64,000 bases of DNA from positions 1,550,001 to 1,614,000 of the forward strand of contig NC_089182.1 of the NCBI RefSeq assembly GCF_947507565.1, given 5' to 3'. Source of the DNA: Oscarella lobularis. Lineage: Eukaryota; Porifera; Homoscleromorpha; Homosclerophorida; Oscarellidae. Under the pieces are notes generated by a model, which saw only the letters and a program-made list of their open reading frames with translations, was not told the DNA's origin and did no database searches. The translations under genes were made by a program, and so were the position numbers. This document shows, piece after piece, positions 53,167-64,000 of this stretch (the first letter of the stretch is position 1; the number at the start of each line of letters is the position of its first letter).

Positions 53167-54291
53167 ATGGCCACCATCATAGCCAACGCTTGCCTCTCTC
53201 CAGGCTGCGCAAAGGAAGCTAGACTCCAATGCCCTACTTGCGTAAAACAAGGAATCCACGGTTCTTATTTTTGCTCGCAGGACTGCTTCAAAAGCAACTG
53301 GAAGGGCCACAAAGCAGTGCACAAGAAAACGTTTCGTGCTCCTGTTGTGACAGAAAACGACTACGATCCGTGGCCGGACTTTCGCTACACAGGCAATCTG
53401 CGCGCGCATCGTCGGACGCCGCGTCGCGCCGTTCCGGCGCACATTTCTCGTCCCGACTACGCCGAAGACGGCAATCCACGCAGCGAGCGCGAAATGCGCG
53501 GTTTCACCCAGATCAAAGTACTTGAAGCGGACGAAATCGCAGCGATGCGCGACGTGTGTCAACTGGCGCGCGAAGTCCTCGACGAAGCGGCTCGTGCCAT
53601 TCGCGTCGACGTCACTGCCGACGAGATCGACCGGGTCGTACACGAGGCGACGATCGCGCGCGATTGCTATCCATCGCCTCTTAATTACTGCGGCTACCCG
53701 AAATCGTGCTGTACGTCAGTGAACGAAATCATTTGTCACGGTATCCCGGATGTTCGCCCATTAGAGGACGGTGACATTGTTAATGTCGACGTGACTTGCT
53801 TCAAGGACGGTTTTCATGGCGATTTGAACGAGACGTTCTTTGTTGGTCGCGTAGATGAGGGGAGTCGTCGGTTGGTTGAAGTTGCACATGAATGTCTTCG
53901 ACTTGGAATTGATCTAGTGAAACCAGGTGAACGATATCGCGACATTGGTAATGTAATTCAGAAGCACGCGCAGTCAAATGGCTGCTCCGTTGTGAGGACG
54001 TACTGTGGTCACGGAATTCACAGGCTTTTTCATACAGCTCCGAATGTGCCTCACTATGCTAAGAACAAGGCCATTGGTGTAATGAAACCGGGGCATTGTT
54101 TTACGATTGAGCCAATGATTTCTGCTGGATCCTGGAAGGATGTTACGTGGCCAGATGATTGGACATCTGCAACAATTGATGGGAAGAGGTCAGCTCAATT
54201 TGAGGAAACGTTGCTTGTGACCAAAATAGGATGTGAAGTGCTCACGCGGCGGCGAGACCACAACGGCAAGCCTTACTTTATGACTCAGTAG
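53167..54291 (+). CDS. METAP1: Methionine aminopeptidase 1
   Basis: Removes the initiator methionine from nascent proteins in the cytosol. 374 residues, close to the animal norm of about 385. The N-terminus has the METAP1 zinc region (C9-C14, CPTC, YFCSQDC, HKAVHK, residues 9-52). The catalytic domain shows H191 (ICHGIPD) and the metal ligands D208, D219, H282, E315 and E346. Spacings of 11, 63, 33 and 31 equal those of the bacterial enzyme. The ATG at 53167 begins [14 protein letters not shown] just before the zinc motif. The gene has no intron. The first 200 codons are GC-rich and the rest AT-rich. RAB3 follows on the same strand 320 bp later. Confidence 0.97.
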   Translation: MATIIANACLSPGCAKEARLQCPTCVKQGIHGSYFCSQDCFKSNWKGHKAVHKKTFRAPVVTENDYDPWPDFRYTGNLRAHRRTPRRAVPAHISRPDYAEDGNPRSEREMRGFTQIKVLEADEIAAMRDVCQLAREVLDEAARAIRVDVTADEIDRVVHEATIARDCYPSPLNYCGYPKSCCTSVNEIICHGIPDVRPLEDGDIVNVDVTCFKDGFHGDLNETFFVGRVDEGSRRLVEVAHECLRLGIDLVKPGERYRDIGNVIQKHAQSNGCSVVRTYCGHGIHRLFHTAPNVPHYAKNKAIGVMKPGHCFTIEPMISAGSWKDVTWPDDWTSATIDGKRSAQFEETLLVTKIGCEVLTRRRDHNGKPYFMTQ

Positions 54292-54610
54292 CTTTCTCGA
54301 GTTTTATTTCACCGAAGCTGTGATTTGAATTTGTGAGGTGACACTTTTGTAGGGCGTACTTGTGTCCTGAAAATGGTGCATCGTCATTATTGTATTTACT
54401 GCACCCTAGTGTACGTAGGTATATACTCCACTTCGGGTCCCTCCAACAGAGAGCAGTGGATAAATCGATTCATAATGCAATTAGTCATTCAGTTCTGATT
54501 GCAGTCTGCCGCAACGCCCTGCTGCAGACCGGACCCTGCTGTAACCGCTGCAACCAAAGATAAGCAACGCTGTTACGCGTTTAGCGCGCGTTAGCCGGAT
54601 TCTTTCTGCC
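54292..54610. other. Spacer between METAP1 and RAB3
   Basis: Holds METAP1 3' sequence and the RAB3 upstream region. No gene is seen. Confidence 0.5.
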
Positions 54611-55563
54611 ATGGCGAAGACGTCAGAGGACCAGAACTTCGACTACATGTTCAAACTGCTGATAATCGGCAACTCTGGCGTGGGGAAAACGTCGTTCCTC
54701 TTTCGCTACTGTGACAATTCGTTCAGTAGCTCCTATTTGTCGACCGTAGGGATCGATTTCAAAGTGAAGACCGTCATTCGCAATGATAAGGTAGTCAAGC
54801 TACAAATCTGGGACACCGCCGGTCAGGAACGATACCGAACAATCACAACGGCTTACTACCGCGGCGCAATGGGCTTTATTCTCATGTACGACATAACAAA
54901 GGAAGAATCGTTTCGAGCCGTTCAAGATTGGTAAGGAACTCACTCGAATTGTAATAAAGAATAGCGCAGGTTGTCTTCGAAGTCAGTCACTGCGTGCTTG
55001 GTGATAAGGCAAGACGTTACCTTTGGCCTAACGCGTTGTGTGTTCGAACACCCTTTGAAAATTTCAAAGGGTGAACACGTCGTCAAATATCCATTCTAAA
55101 TGAATGGTAGAGAGGCGGTGGGTACGTTTCACTGATTTTGGTTGGTATAGAATACGTGTACAACAATTTGTACTAATTTGATTAGTTCAAATTGTTTGTA
55201 TTTGGATAAAGAAGGATATCTGGGATTTTTACTGATTGTTTTCTTAGGTCAAGCCAGGTTAAGACCTACTCATGGGACAATGCTCAGGTCGCTTTAGTCG
55301 GTAACAAGTGTGATTTGGAGCAAGAACGTGTTGTTACACACGAGAGGGGAGTTCGGCTCGGTGAAGAGCTTGGCATGCCATTCTTCGAGGCCAGCGCTAA
55401 AAATGACGTCAACGTCAGCCCCATTTTTGACAAGCTTGTTGATATGATATGTGAAGCAATGGCCAACAGCTTAGACAGTGATCCGACAATGACTGCTGCG
55501 GTAGGCGGGCCGGACGTTATAGCAAATCCCAATCCGCCTCAGGAAAGTGGCTGTCATTGCTGA
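54611..55563 (+). CDS. RAB3: RAB3-type small GTPase, two exons
   Basis: Joins 54611-54930 and 55248-55563 through a 317-bp GT-AG intron, giving 211 residues. The P-loop is GNSGVGKTS (20-28). Switch I is [14 protein letters not shown], the effector pattern of Rab3. Switch II is [40 protein letters not shown] lies across the splice, followed by GNKCDLE and [10 protein letters not shown]. The C-terminal CHC is the double-geranylgeranylation motif. Rab3 cycles on secretory vesicles and controls regulated exocytosis. Sponges lack synapses, so the role here would be general secretion (inference). No key residue is missing. Confidence 0.95.
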
Positions 55564-56108
55564 GACGCTGCATGAAAAAGTGACAAATTAAGTACAGTAC
55601 TGATATGACATAAAGATATGCCCATTGGACAGTGGCGAAAATGGTCACACCATGGATGCTGTGTCATATTCATATTCTACATACATGTATATGCATAAAG
55701 GCACCAAATTACATACATACATACATGCGATTACATGCATGCATGCATGCAGTTATTCCAGCCCGCGTGGAAAACAGTAATTGATGACCGCTCGGGAGAC
55801 ACGCTCAGACTGCTCCTTCCTATACCACTACCGGAAAGAGGGGCTGTCTATTGTTAATGTACAAGCACTAAAAGGCTCCTCCGTATCTTGCTTATAACAT
55901 AGACATACCATCTCTCTATTTTAACCGCTTGAAAAAGCTTTATGTTGGGCAATCGTGTATTTATTTATTTATAGAATCACTTCTTTATTGAGTGAATGCT
56001 GATTTTATTCATGACCACAGTTTCTTGGCGAGTGATTTTCAACGAACGATATTGGCGCAAGTGAGCGATTTCCTTTTTAATCCATTGGATAAATTGCTTT
56101 AGCTCCGA
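55564..56108. other. Intergenic with short microsatellites
   Basis: (ACAT)n and (GCAT)n runs at 55708-55752, with AATAAA-like and ATTTATTT words near 55958. It separates the 3' ends of the convergent RAB3 and Roco-like genes. Confidence 0.6.
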
Positions 56109-59100
56109 CTAACCCAAATTAGTGCATAAACTTCGTTTTCTGGCTTCCTCACACCAAATCCTTCTAGCTATTTTATCTTTCTCAATAGCTTTGAATCCCT
56201 CGAGCAATTTCCCTATTGTAGCTAGGTCACCATCGCGTTGCATCCAGCAGTCTAAAACTTCGTAGAGTTTGCTACTCGTCTTTCGGTAAGGCTTGTCCGA
56301 AAATATATTTTCCACTGCGGTTTTAGAGTAGCCCAAAATTTTCTGTCCAATTGTGACTACGTCCTCTTCACGACTTGTAATTTCATTTTTAATTACGTCG
56401 ACGTGCCAATCTTTTACAACGTCGCTTGCCGACAACTCAGGCTGCTGGAAGACATACTGTATGTAGCTATTAACTAAGCAAAACTGAGCAGATTTTGGTA
56501 CTTTGGAGTCTTCCCAGGAGAAAAATTCAGTGTCGGCGTCTTTATCTCCTTCCTGCTTGTACAAAATAAAGGTATACTTTACAGTGCACTGCACACGTAC
56601 CTTAGACCCATTGATCACTTTTTCTCCCTTCAGAAATTGCAGGACATCTGTTTGCTTTAGAGCGTCGACAAGAACCGATACCGGAGCATGAACGTTTCTG
56701 CTCCAGTAGTTGAACAGATCTTGAAAACAGGAAAAACGGGTGGCCCCGCATATTTGTAGAGCTTTGGCACAGTCAAAAACAATTTCTGTCTTTGTATCAA
56801 GCATCTCAAATATGTTGAGTTTCACTCTTCGCGGCAATGAGATAGCCACGTGGTCATCGCAAACAACAAGCAAATCTCTAAGATACTCGGGACGTCGAGC
56901 GACCGGCGAAGAACAATCACCAACAGCAGGACGGGTTTGATCCGTTGCTTGCGCTTCTAAAACTGTGTGACGGGGATATGCGATTGGCGTTTCAGCTAAG
57001 TCTTCCATGTCTCGACGACTCAGCACTAGCAGCTCCTCGGAAACGCTCGTGCCAGGACTCCTGTCGCCCATGGCCTTTTGAACCATGCCCTTAAGCTCAA
57101 GAAGAAAATGCCAACATTCTCGCTCTGAGAGAGTCGGGCCTCGAGTTACCATGTCAATTGCTCTTCCTTGCACATTCAATTCAATAAGCCCTTGGATAAA
57201 ACAGTCCGAATCTGTCTTGCACAAAACAATGCCTCCTTGCCATAAAACGCAACTTTGGCCCGGTGAAAGGGTGGTTCGCGTCTGTAAAAAGGGCAGTGTT
57301 CCCGGAGTAATGATATCGGTTTCTTCTTCGCACTGAATACGACGACCAACGTAGACTCGCATAGTCGGATCTTCTGTCCATATTTCCGCTCGACGCTTTT
57401 CTTGAATCAGAGCTGGGAACTGATAAAAATTAGGCTTGCTGGGAACAGCGTAGCAAATTTCGAGCGAACACAATATTTTAATTGCTTCTTCAACTGCGAT
57501 TGGTGGCGTTCCATGTTTTCTACTGAACTCTTCTAGTGCTCCTTTTATGTCGCCAACGCTGACTATTCCATTGACAGTGCCTTGAACGTGAACAGGAAAG
57601 TCGTCTGGAGACATCACAGGTCCAATTATGCTGTAACAGAGCCAATTCGGATCGATGATTACTTGATCGTTAATTTCAATAATCTACAAAGAAATAGCAT
57701 TATCCGCACCATTTAAAATGTAGAATCATAAATAGCGCGTTGCAAAATGTTCAGAGAAACTGGTTGATAAGGGCCCGTTCACAAACTTCAAACTTTAAGT
57801 TGCTTACCATTCCTAATCCGCGCAGAAATTCTAAAGTCAAACGCTGCAGCTCTTTATTCAAACCGTGATAAACTACGTGATCAATCATAGCGAGAAACAG
57901 TCCCCGACAAAGAAAATGACGGTCAAGCAGTTGCACCTGACGATATTGTTTTATTAGAGGAACATATACGGAATTAATTAAGTAAAACATAAACCTTTTC
58001 CAGATCAATCGCAAAATCATCGAGAACTTCATTTTCCTCCGCTTCAGCGTTAAGGGCAGAGTAATAATTTCTCTGGAATACCAATTACAGTATTAGTATA
58101 AATATCATAAGCTTCTCTGCAATATTCTTACTGATGTTTGGAGGTTATCAATTAGATCGAGTAGTTGCCAGGGCAGCAAGTCTGCCTTTACTATTTCCTG
58201 AATTAGATTGGAGGAACTCGACATCAATTTGCGCAACTTTGGCAGCAATTGGGTAACCACGTTTTCGACGAGAACAGGAACAGTAACGTCCTTTAACAAA
58301 TCATGAGTTCATTTTGACAACAGTATCAAGTCAATTGACTAACTTTAGTGCACAAATGTTTCAGTTCTTTAATGTGCTCTCTCAGTCGACGTATTTCGTG
58401 CGAATCAGAATCGCGACAATCGAGAACAAAGATGCTCTCCGATATGCAAAACCAGCGAGAAAACTTAATTCGCAGCATGATGGCAACTTGGTAGAGTGAA
58501 TCTCCATCTGTCTTGTCAGCCCGGCTGCCAATTAGAACAACCAAAGCTCTGTTGCCGTCGAAATTCAAGCTGCACTTCAGAAATGACAGCCAATAGCTGC
58601 AGGATCTATAAATAGCCAATTTCGATTTGGTTAAATCAACAACGAGAAGAAAGACGGTGGTGCGTTGAGAAACAAACAAGCTGTGCGTCTTATAAAAATT
58701 GGGCTGGCCCGCAAAGTCACAAATAACCAAATCGCCCGCGAACTCAATAGACGTGTCGTGTATGCCAATGCCAGCTGTGCCAAGAAGTTTCTCTGGTGTT
58801 TGTAAGCGTTGAAGAGATTGTATCAGCGACGTTTTGCCGTCTTTTGCGTCACCAATGGTGCACACTTTGATTTTTTTGGGAACCGTAACTCCTTTGGCAT
58901 AAAGAAGAGCAAAGCGTGATTTTAACTGCAAAAGTACTCAGATCAAATAAGGTCCGATTCTGTCTACTCACGCCCTCACATACGCCTCCTTCAACAACAG
59001 TCTCAATTCTCCTCTAGTTCTTTCAAACGGCAGCCTTCCAGCCTTAAATAACAATGGAATTAATTAAGTGAGGCCAATTAATATTGCAGAGTGCTTACGC

Positions 59101-61690
59101 TGTCCTTATTATCACTATGAGCTCCTTTAGAGAGCAACACTTTAGCTGCGCCGACTGTAAGCGGTCCGAACTTTGCTTCATTAGAAATTAATGCGTGAAG
59201 AACTGTCTTTTTCTAAAGTAGCACACTGCATCACTGTACAAATTCGACTTGCGAATTACGTACGTTAAAATAATTTCCTCGGCTAAGGATTTCTTTTAGC
59301 ACAGATAAATTATTTATCTGACAGGCTTTCATGAGCAATTCCGAATTCTGTTAAGAATGGAAAAAGTGACACTTCAATTGTATACACCACTTTGTTTCTT
59401 ACCACATTTCGCCTGCCAATAGAAGCACCCTGACGAATTAGGTGAAGGGCAACCTCGTTCTTTCCGTGCATAACGGCATTCATTAGAGCTGAGTGTCCAT
59501 TCTTGAATTCGAGCGCTTGAGAAGATCTAACTTTGCTCAAATGCCTTACTTACGATGTCAGTGGCGTTAAGACGACATCCGCGTTGGATGAGTTTACGCA
59601 CTGTTGAAACGCTGCAATTTTTGCAAGCTGACACCATTAGGAAATCTTTCTGCAAAATAATTAATTAACTATTTAATTAAACAATAAGATCAAACTTAGT
59701 AACCTTTCCTATTACAGCATTAGCATCGATAAGGTATTCTGCAATCTCGCTAAGACCTTTTCTGCAAGCGTACGACAGTGCAGCCACTGAGGTCCCGTTT
59801 TCCTGATTCATATATATATATATATATATATATATGCTTGCAATATTCAATATTATTTAAATTTTACCTGGTGAGAACTGCTGACGTCAAAACCGATTTC
59901 TGCAAGTTTTCTGATTATACTAACGTGGCAGCGCTTGTAAGCCAACCTCCACAAAATCTTTTGCTTCAAATATTTAGTTATCTCAACAGACGCGGTTTAA
60001 AAACGAGACAGATGCTACTTACATTCAGAACCCAATGCTTAGGAACAAGAGAAAGCAAATAGTCAGCAATGGCGTCGTTGCCATGTTTGAGAGCCCAATA
60101 CAGAGGCGTTTGGTTGAGCTACAACTCAATTTCGGAAAGGATACGTTAAACATGATCAAATTCCTCACCTTGTTCGCTTTACATATTAAATCGTCCCGTT
60201 CTTGTACCTGAAAGTTTGAAATAAGCTTCTTAACAGCGGTAAGAGAGACGTCCTTCTTCGCTGAGAGTAAGAGGACTAGCAATGAAGAATTATTCTAAAA
60301 GTCCAATGATAGAAGCCTAACGTAATGGCCAGTGCAAAGACAGTTAGACTTCTTACGTCGTCAACTCGATAGGCACAAACATCATCGAGTTCGAGAAGCA
60401 GACACAACGTTAAACTATACCCGCTTTCGCATGCATAATCCAATGCCGATTTGCCCAACTTCAATTGAAAATAGACAACGATTCAAACTGGACTGTGATT
60501 GCATGATTCTACCATGTTTGTAACTCGTAATTTGGCTTTGGCAGCAACAAGCTCCTGCACAATACTGTAGTTCTTTTTGGCAGAGCAGTAGGAAAGGTGA
60601 TAAACTCTGCGTTGCCACATCATCTGCAAAACGTTTACTTTAATTTAATTAAGCCAATTAATAGCCTCACTCACATCAGACGCCACAAGATCTTTCAAAC
60701 GCGAATTCGACATCTTCAAACAAAATTAATGAAGTTAAGAATCAATAGAAATATTTAATTATTGTGAAACCTCGAATCGAGGAATTGACTCCAGAATCGC
60801 ACACGCACTCTCTACTGAATAAATGCACGCATCATGATAGAATTGAGACTGGCATGCAATAATCAACGGCGTTGATCCAAGCTAGAGCAGACACTTCAGC
60901 ATCCATCAGGATGAAAAAGCGTTTCGTACATAATCTGCTTGATTGATGTCAGATTTGCGCTCTAGTAGGTAAGCAATAACATCCTTTCGATTCCACCCGC
61001 AGGCATAATGCAGTGCTGTTCGTCCATGCTAAAAACTTACCATATACGCTGCTCTTTTGAGTTGTTTTGATTTCTAACTTAATGCTATACCTCGCATTTG
61101 GCGAAGACACTGCAGCCTTTATTGACGAGATATTTAACCAGGAGCAGCCCTCCCGCTTGAGCAGCCAACATCAAAGGCGTTCTTTTAAGCTATTAGAGAA
61201 AATAGATAAATAGGTACCTGCAGTATGTATAGAAAAGCGCCAGCTTTCTAACATAATCTAAAGCATCCAATTGAGCTCCGAACTCGTACAACAGTTCAAC
61301 CATTTCCAAGCCACCGTCCGCCTCATTGCACGCAACGTGAATAGGTTTCGGCGACGTAGGCAACTAGTGAAACAGAAACTGAGTTTCGAAACCGAAAAAT
61401 TGCTAGACAATCTATACAGCACCCATCCGCATCCTTCATTGACGAGCTCCAGCTCGTCCGATTTGTATGCATTCTGGAGGAATTGGGCAAGTCCCCGAAC
61501 ATCGGATCTCTGTATAAAGTCGCAAAGAGCTCTGCCGTCACTAAGTGCTCCGCATTGGAGTTTCGCCTCATCAAAGTCGCTGTCGCAAGAGAGACCACTC
61601 CTTCCTCTTTCGTCATCTTCGTCCGAGTCGAAGAGAGAAGTACAATTTGTCTGAAAGCTCAAAAGACTTTCAACGTCTGGCGAGGAAGCC
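56109..61690 (-). CDS. Ankyrin-Roc-COR-death domain protein (DAPK/Roco-like, no kinase)
   Basis: Multi-exon. The likely start is at 61690 (MASSPDVESLLSFQ) with an acidic first exon to about 61417. About 14 small exons follow (61370-59100), with ankyrin motifs such as IHVACNEADGGLEMVELLYE, LYWALKHGNDAIADYLLSLV and HSALMNAVMHGKNEVALHLI. The Roc GTPase (58931-58326) has GDAKDGKTSLIQSL, DFAGQPNFYK and IGSRADKTD. The COR region follows (58299-57760, then IDPNWLCYSIIGPVMSPDDF, 57683 onward). The last exon (57683-56109) ends in a death domain, ILGYSKTAVENIFSDKP ... LLEGFKAIEKDKIARRIW. This is the DAPK1 order without kinase and calmodulin parts. The product is probably a cytosolic scaffold in stress or cell-death signalling. 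Introns are 40-70 nt. Confidence 0.85.
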
Positions 61691-61911
61691 ATTCCCCAAC
61701 TGGACTACTCCGCATGCGCTAAATGCGGGTCGCGGGCACTCCTCCTTTGTCTAAATGTCGCGGCCATCGCGATATCGAAGGGCTCCTCTCCTTGAGTAGG
61801 CTAGTCAGATCGCTATCTAGATGTTCACGCGAGGTATGGGCGGCTACATCCCTAGCATAAGCACATTTCATCGGCCATAGGCCATCTCCTCTACAGGTCT
61901 CCTCAGGGTCT
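61691..61911. other. Upstream region of the Roco-like gene
   Basis: A 220-bp gap between the start codon and the foldback element, which probably holds the promoter. No clear TATA box is seen. Confidence 0.4.
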
Positions 61912-62990
61912 CCTCAGGAAGCAGGACTAACTTTCACTGAGCATGCTCGCCGCGAGTGAGGTAACAATAGGCATTAGCCAATGAGAATTCAAAGACGCGT
62001 TCTTCGAAATGTTTTGGGCTCTGATAAGGTCTAGGGGACTAGATCAGATGTAAATGCCACGTTAACTTGCAAGAAAAAGCATAAACTTTCATTTGAGCCT
62101 GGGGCTCTTTTTTGTTACATCGCAGATTAGCAGATAATCGGCCTGAAAGACTGAAACCCGACTGTAGCGGCAGAACAAACCCTTCTAACTTCGCGAATAA
62201 TCACTGAAATCTCGCGTACGTTTGTAGCGAAGCTTACTATTTGCCGCTCATTTGATTTCGGGCGACAAATCAGAAAAATAGGCCAGGGATTCCATTTTGA
62301 CGCGTTTTCTTTCTCCGCACCTGACGCCAAAAGTCCGCTGCCTATGGCCGCGAGTCCCGCTCAGTTATGATCAGCCTTGACGTACCGTACCGTGGGCGTA
62401 TAGAGAGTGAGCTCGCTTTGCTTACTTAGACACAAGATAAGGAATCAAGATTATCACAGTCGTGGGCCCGTGCAGCCCGACTGCGCTTGTGAGCTCCTCC
62501 GCTATTCGTCCACTGTAGGGTACTTCAATACTGATCATAACTAAGCGAGACTCGCTGCAAAAGGCAGCGAACTTTTGGCGTCAGGTGCGAAGAACGAAAA
62601 CGCGCCAAAATGGAATCCCTGGCCTATTTTTCTGATTTGTCGCCCGAAATCAAATGAGCGGCAAATAGTAAGCTTCGCTGCAAACGTACGCGAGATTTCA
62701 GTGATTATTCGCGAAGTTAGAAGGGTTTGTTCTGCCGCTACAGTCGGGTTTCAGTCTTTCAGTCCAATTATCTGCTAATCTGCGATGTAACAAAAAAGAG
62801 CCCCAGGCTCAAATGAAAGTTTATGCTTTTTCTTGCAAGTTAACGTGGCATTTACATCTGATCTAGTCCCCTAGACCTTATCAGAGCCCAAAACATTTCG
62901 AAGAACGCGTCTTTGAATTCTCATTGGCTAATGCCTATTGTTACCTCACTCGCGGCGAGCATGCTCAGTGAAAGTTAGTCCTGCCTCCTC
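61912..62990. mobile_element. Foldback element with arms of about 455 bp
   Basis: 61912-62367 is the inverted copy of 62533-62990, more than 90% alike by eye, around a spacer of about 165 bp. The outer ends read CCT(C/G)AGGA(A/G)GCAGGACTAA. Each arm contains the same 67-codon frame (62127-62330 minus, 62575-62778 plus), probably a by-product of the duplication. No transposase is encoded. Confidence 0.88.
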
Positions 62991-64000
62991 AGGGGGAGGC
63001 AGGGAGGCAGGGGGGAGCTGCAGGGGGGGTTTGCACTAAAGTGCGCTAGGAACACGCCCCTACCTGAAATCTTCGTTTTTTCTCTTGAAACACACTATTG
63101 TAGCGGTTGATAGGAGCATAACTTAGCACAAACAGCGCACTGGCCAATTTTCGCATTTCTTTGTTGTGGCATTTCGCTGCACGGGCTTCTGACCTAATCG
63201 GCTCCTGCAGCCCGTTTTTTTCTACCAGGTCGCTGCTTTTTTTTGCTGCTGCAGTTTCTTCAATGTTCTAGTAAGAAGTCTCGTTATTGATTTAAGCCAT
63301 GCAAGATCTGATTCTGAAGATGTAGACAAGGACTCGAAAATGGGAGGTGGCTATACAGTTCTGTGCAAAGAATCAAACATGATCGATTGTATTCAGTTGA
63401 CTAGGACACTGATTAGTTGATTTCTGAAGGCAGTATAATAGCCATTCAGTGAGTGGAAGACCCGACGGCGCAATTGCATGGCGTCTACTGGGGATGCTAT
63501 ATGTGGCTTATGATAGCTTCTATATTAGAGTACCCATGTTCTTCTCTTCACAATAATTTAATCTGTAACAAGAAAACTGACCTCTTACAACTTTTAGAAA
63601 AGGACTTTAGGCTGACGACGCTATAATTTTCAAAGTAGAAACAAATTATCATCTGCAGGCACTTCTAAGAGAAGGACGTACTCTAATATTGCAGCTTCTG
63701 TAAACTATCAATTGGGAAGAGACGCCGTGATCGATTGTAACCAAGTTGAAGGTATTCATTATGGCCGCATACCTCAAGGCTTCCGGTTCGTTTATTAGGC
63801 TAGTATAGGGCATCTGTGCCGCTGGACATGCAGCACAGAAAAGCCAGGCATTCCTTAGTTAATTTCTTCATAAATATCGGTCAGTCAAAACGGTCATTGT
63901 GACCGATGATGTGGATTTTATAGATAATTGCCCGATATTACCCGAAGACGAAGCGCAAGAGAATAAATCAGTTATGGTGGAGAGAGGCAGGACATTGAAG
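62991..64000. other. No gene recognised
   Basis: G-rich run and GCACTAAAGTGCGCTAGG at 63000-63052, related to the MITE end at 30221. The remainder is AT-rich with no credible frame. Confidence 0.45.

Noticed and set aside
62127-62778. Two nearly identical 67-codon frames on opposite strands
   Set aside because: They are the same sequence in the two arms of a palindrome. Conservation follows from the duplication, not from selection on a protein.

Overview
The window looks like nuclear DNA from an early-branching animal, most likely a sponge; the species cannot be fixed from sequence alone. The evidence is a RAB3-type GTPase and a METAP1 gene, an ankyrin-Roc-COR-death-domain protein, Ig/tyrosine-kinase receptor remains, very short introns (about 40-60 nt with GT-AG ends), and a dense, nested load of animal-type transposable elements (P-like, hAT, Tc1/mariner, pogo/Tigger, Helitron-like, LTR and LINE). 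There are no operons or bacterial signals.

Layout. 1-1147: no gene seen. 1148-10777: a P-like element about 9.6 kb long with 31-bp inverted ends. It holds a decayed plus-strand accessory gene and a minus-strand P/THAP9-type transposase. Two other elements interrupt the transposase: a 0.7-kb MITE (2862-3575) and a 4,540-bp element (5238-9777) with a 6-bp target duplication. The 4.5-kb element encodes a UBX/HECT-like protein and an integrase-like HTH protein that converge on each other. 10790-14170: more P-element debris and a pogo/Tigger element. 14160-18930: a decaying gene for a protein made of about 13 tandem repeats of roughly 120 residues, cut by an inversion near 15185. 19371-21657: a complete TA-flanked Tc1/mariner element carrying a DD34E transposase and a second, convergent gene.

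21775-28000: a tRNA-like SINE, a hairpin MITE, and a receptor-kinase-like gene split by an intact hAT element (23333-26096, 5-bp target duplication). 28000-30130: integrase-like and OB-fold transposon-type fragments. 30195-36230: a MITE, a DUF6729-like transposase between two direct repeats, and a nest of LINE 3' ends inside a (TCTG)n tract whose empty counterpart is also present. 36597-38568: a second Tigger. 39000-40570: another HECT-like/integrase-like pair. 41400-43950: a kinase pseudogene and a further P transposase copy. 45000-48804: two oppositely oriented LTR-retrotransposon ends. 49790-53100: a large MITE copy filled by a Helitron-like insertion.

53167-61690 is the only clearly ordinary gene region: METAP1, RAB3 and a kinase-less DAPK/Roco-like gene. 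61912-62990 is a foldback palindrome. The last kilobase has no recognisable gene.

The best candidates for something new are the 4.5-kb HECT-like plus integrase-like element, which recurs in pieces near 28 and 39 kb, and the two-gene Tc1/mariner element. Domain assignments rest on reading motifs; no searches were run.
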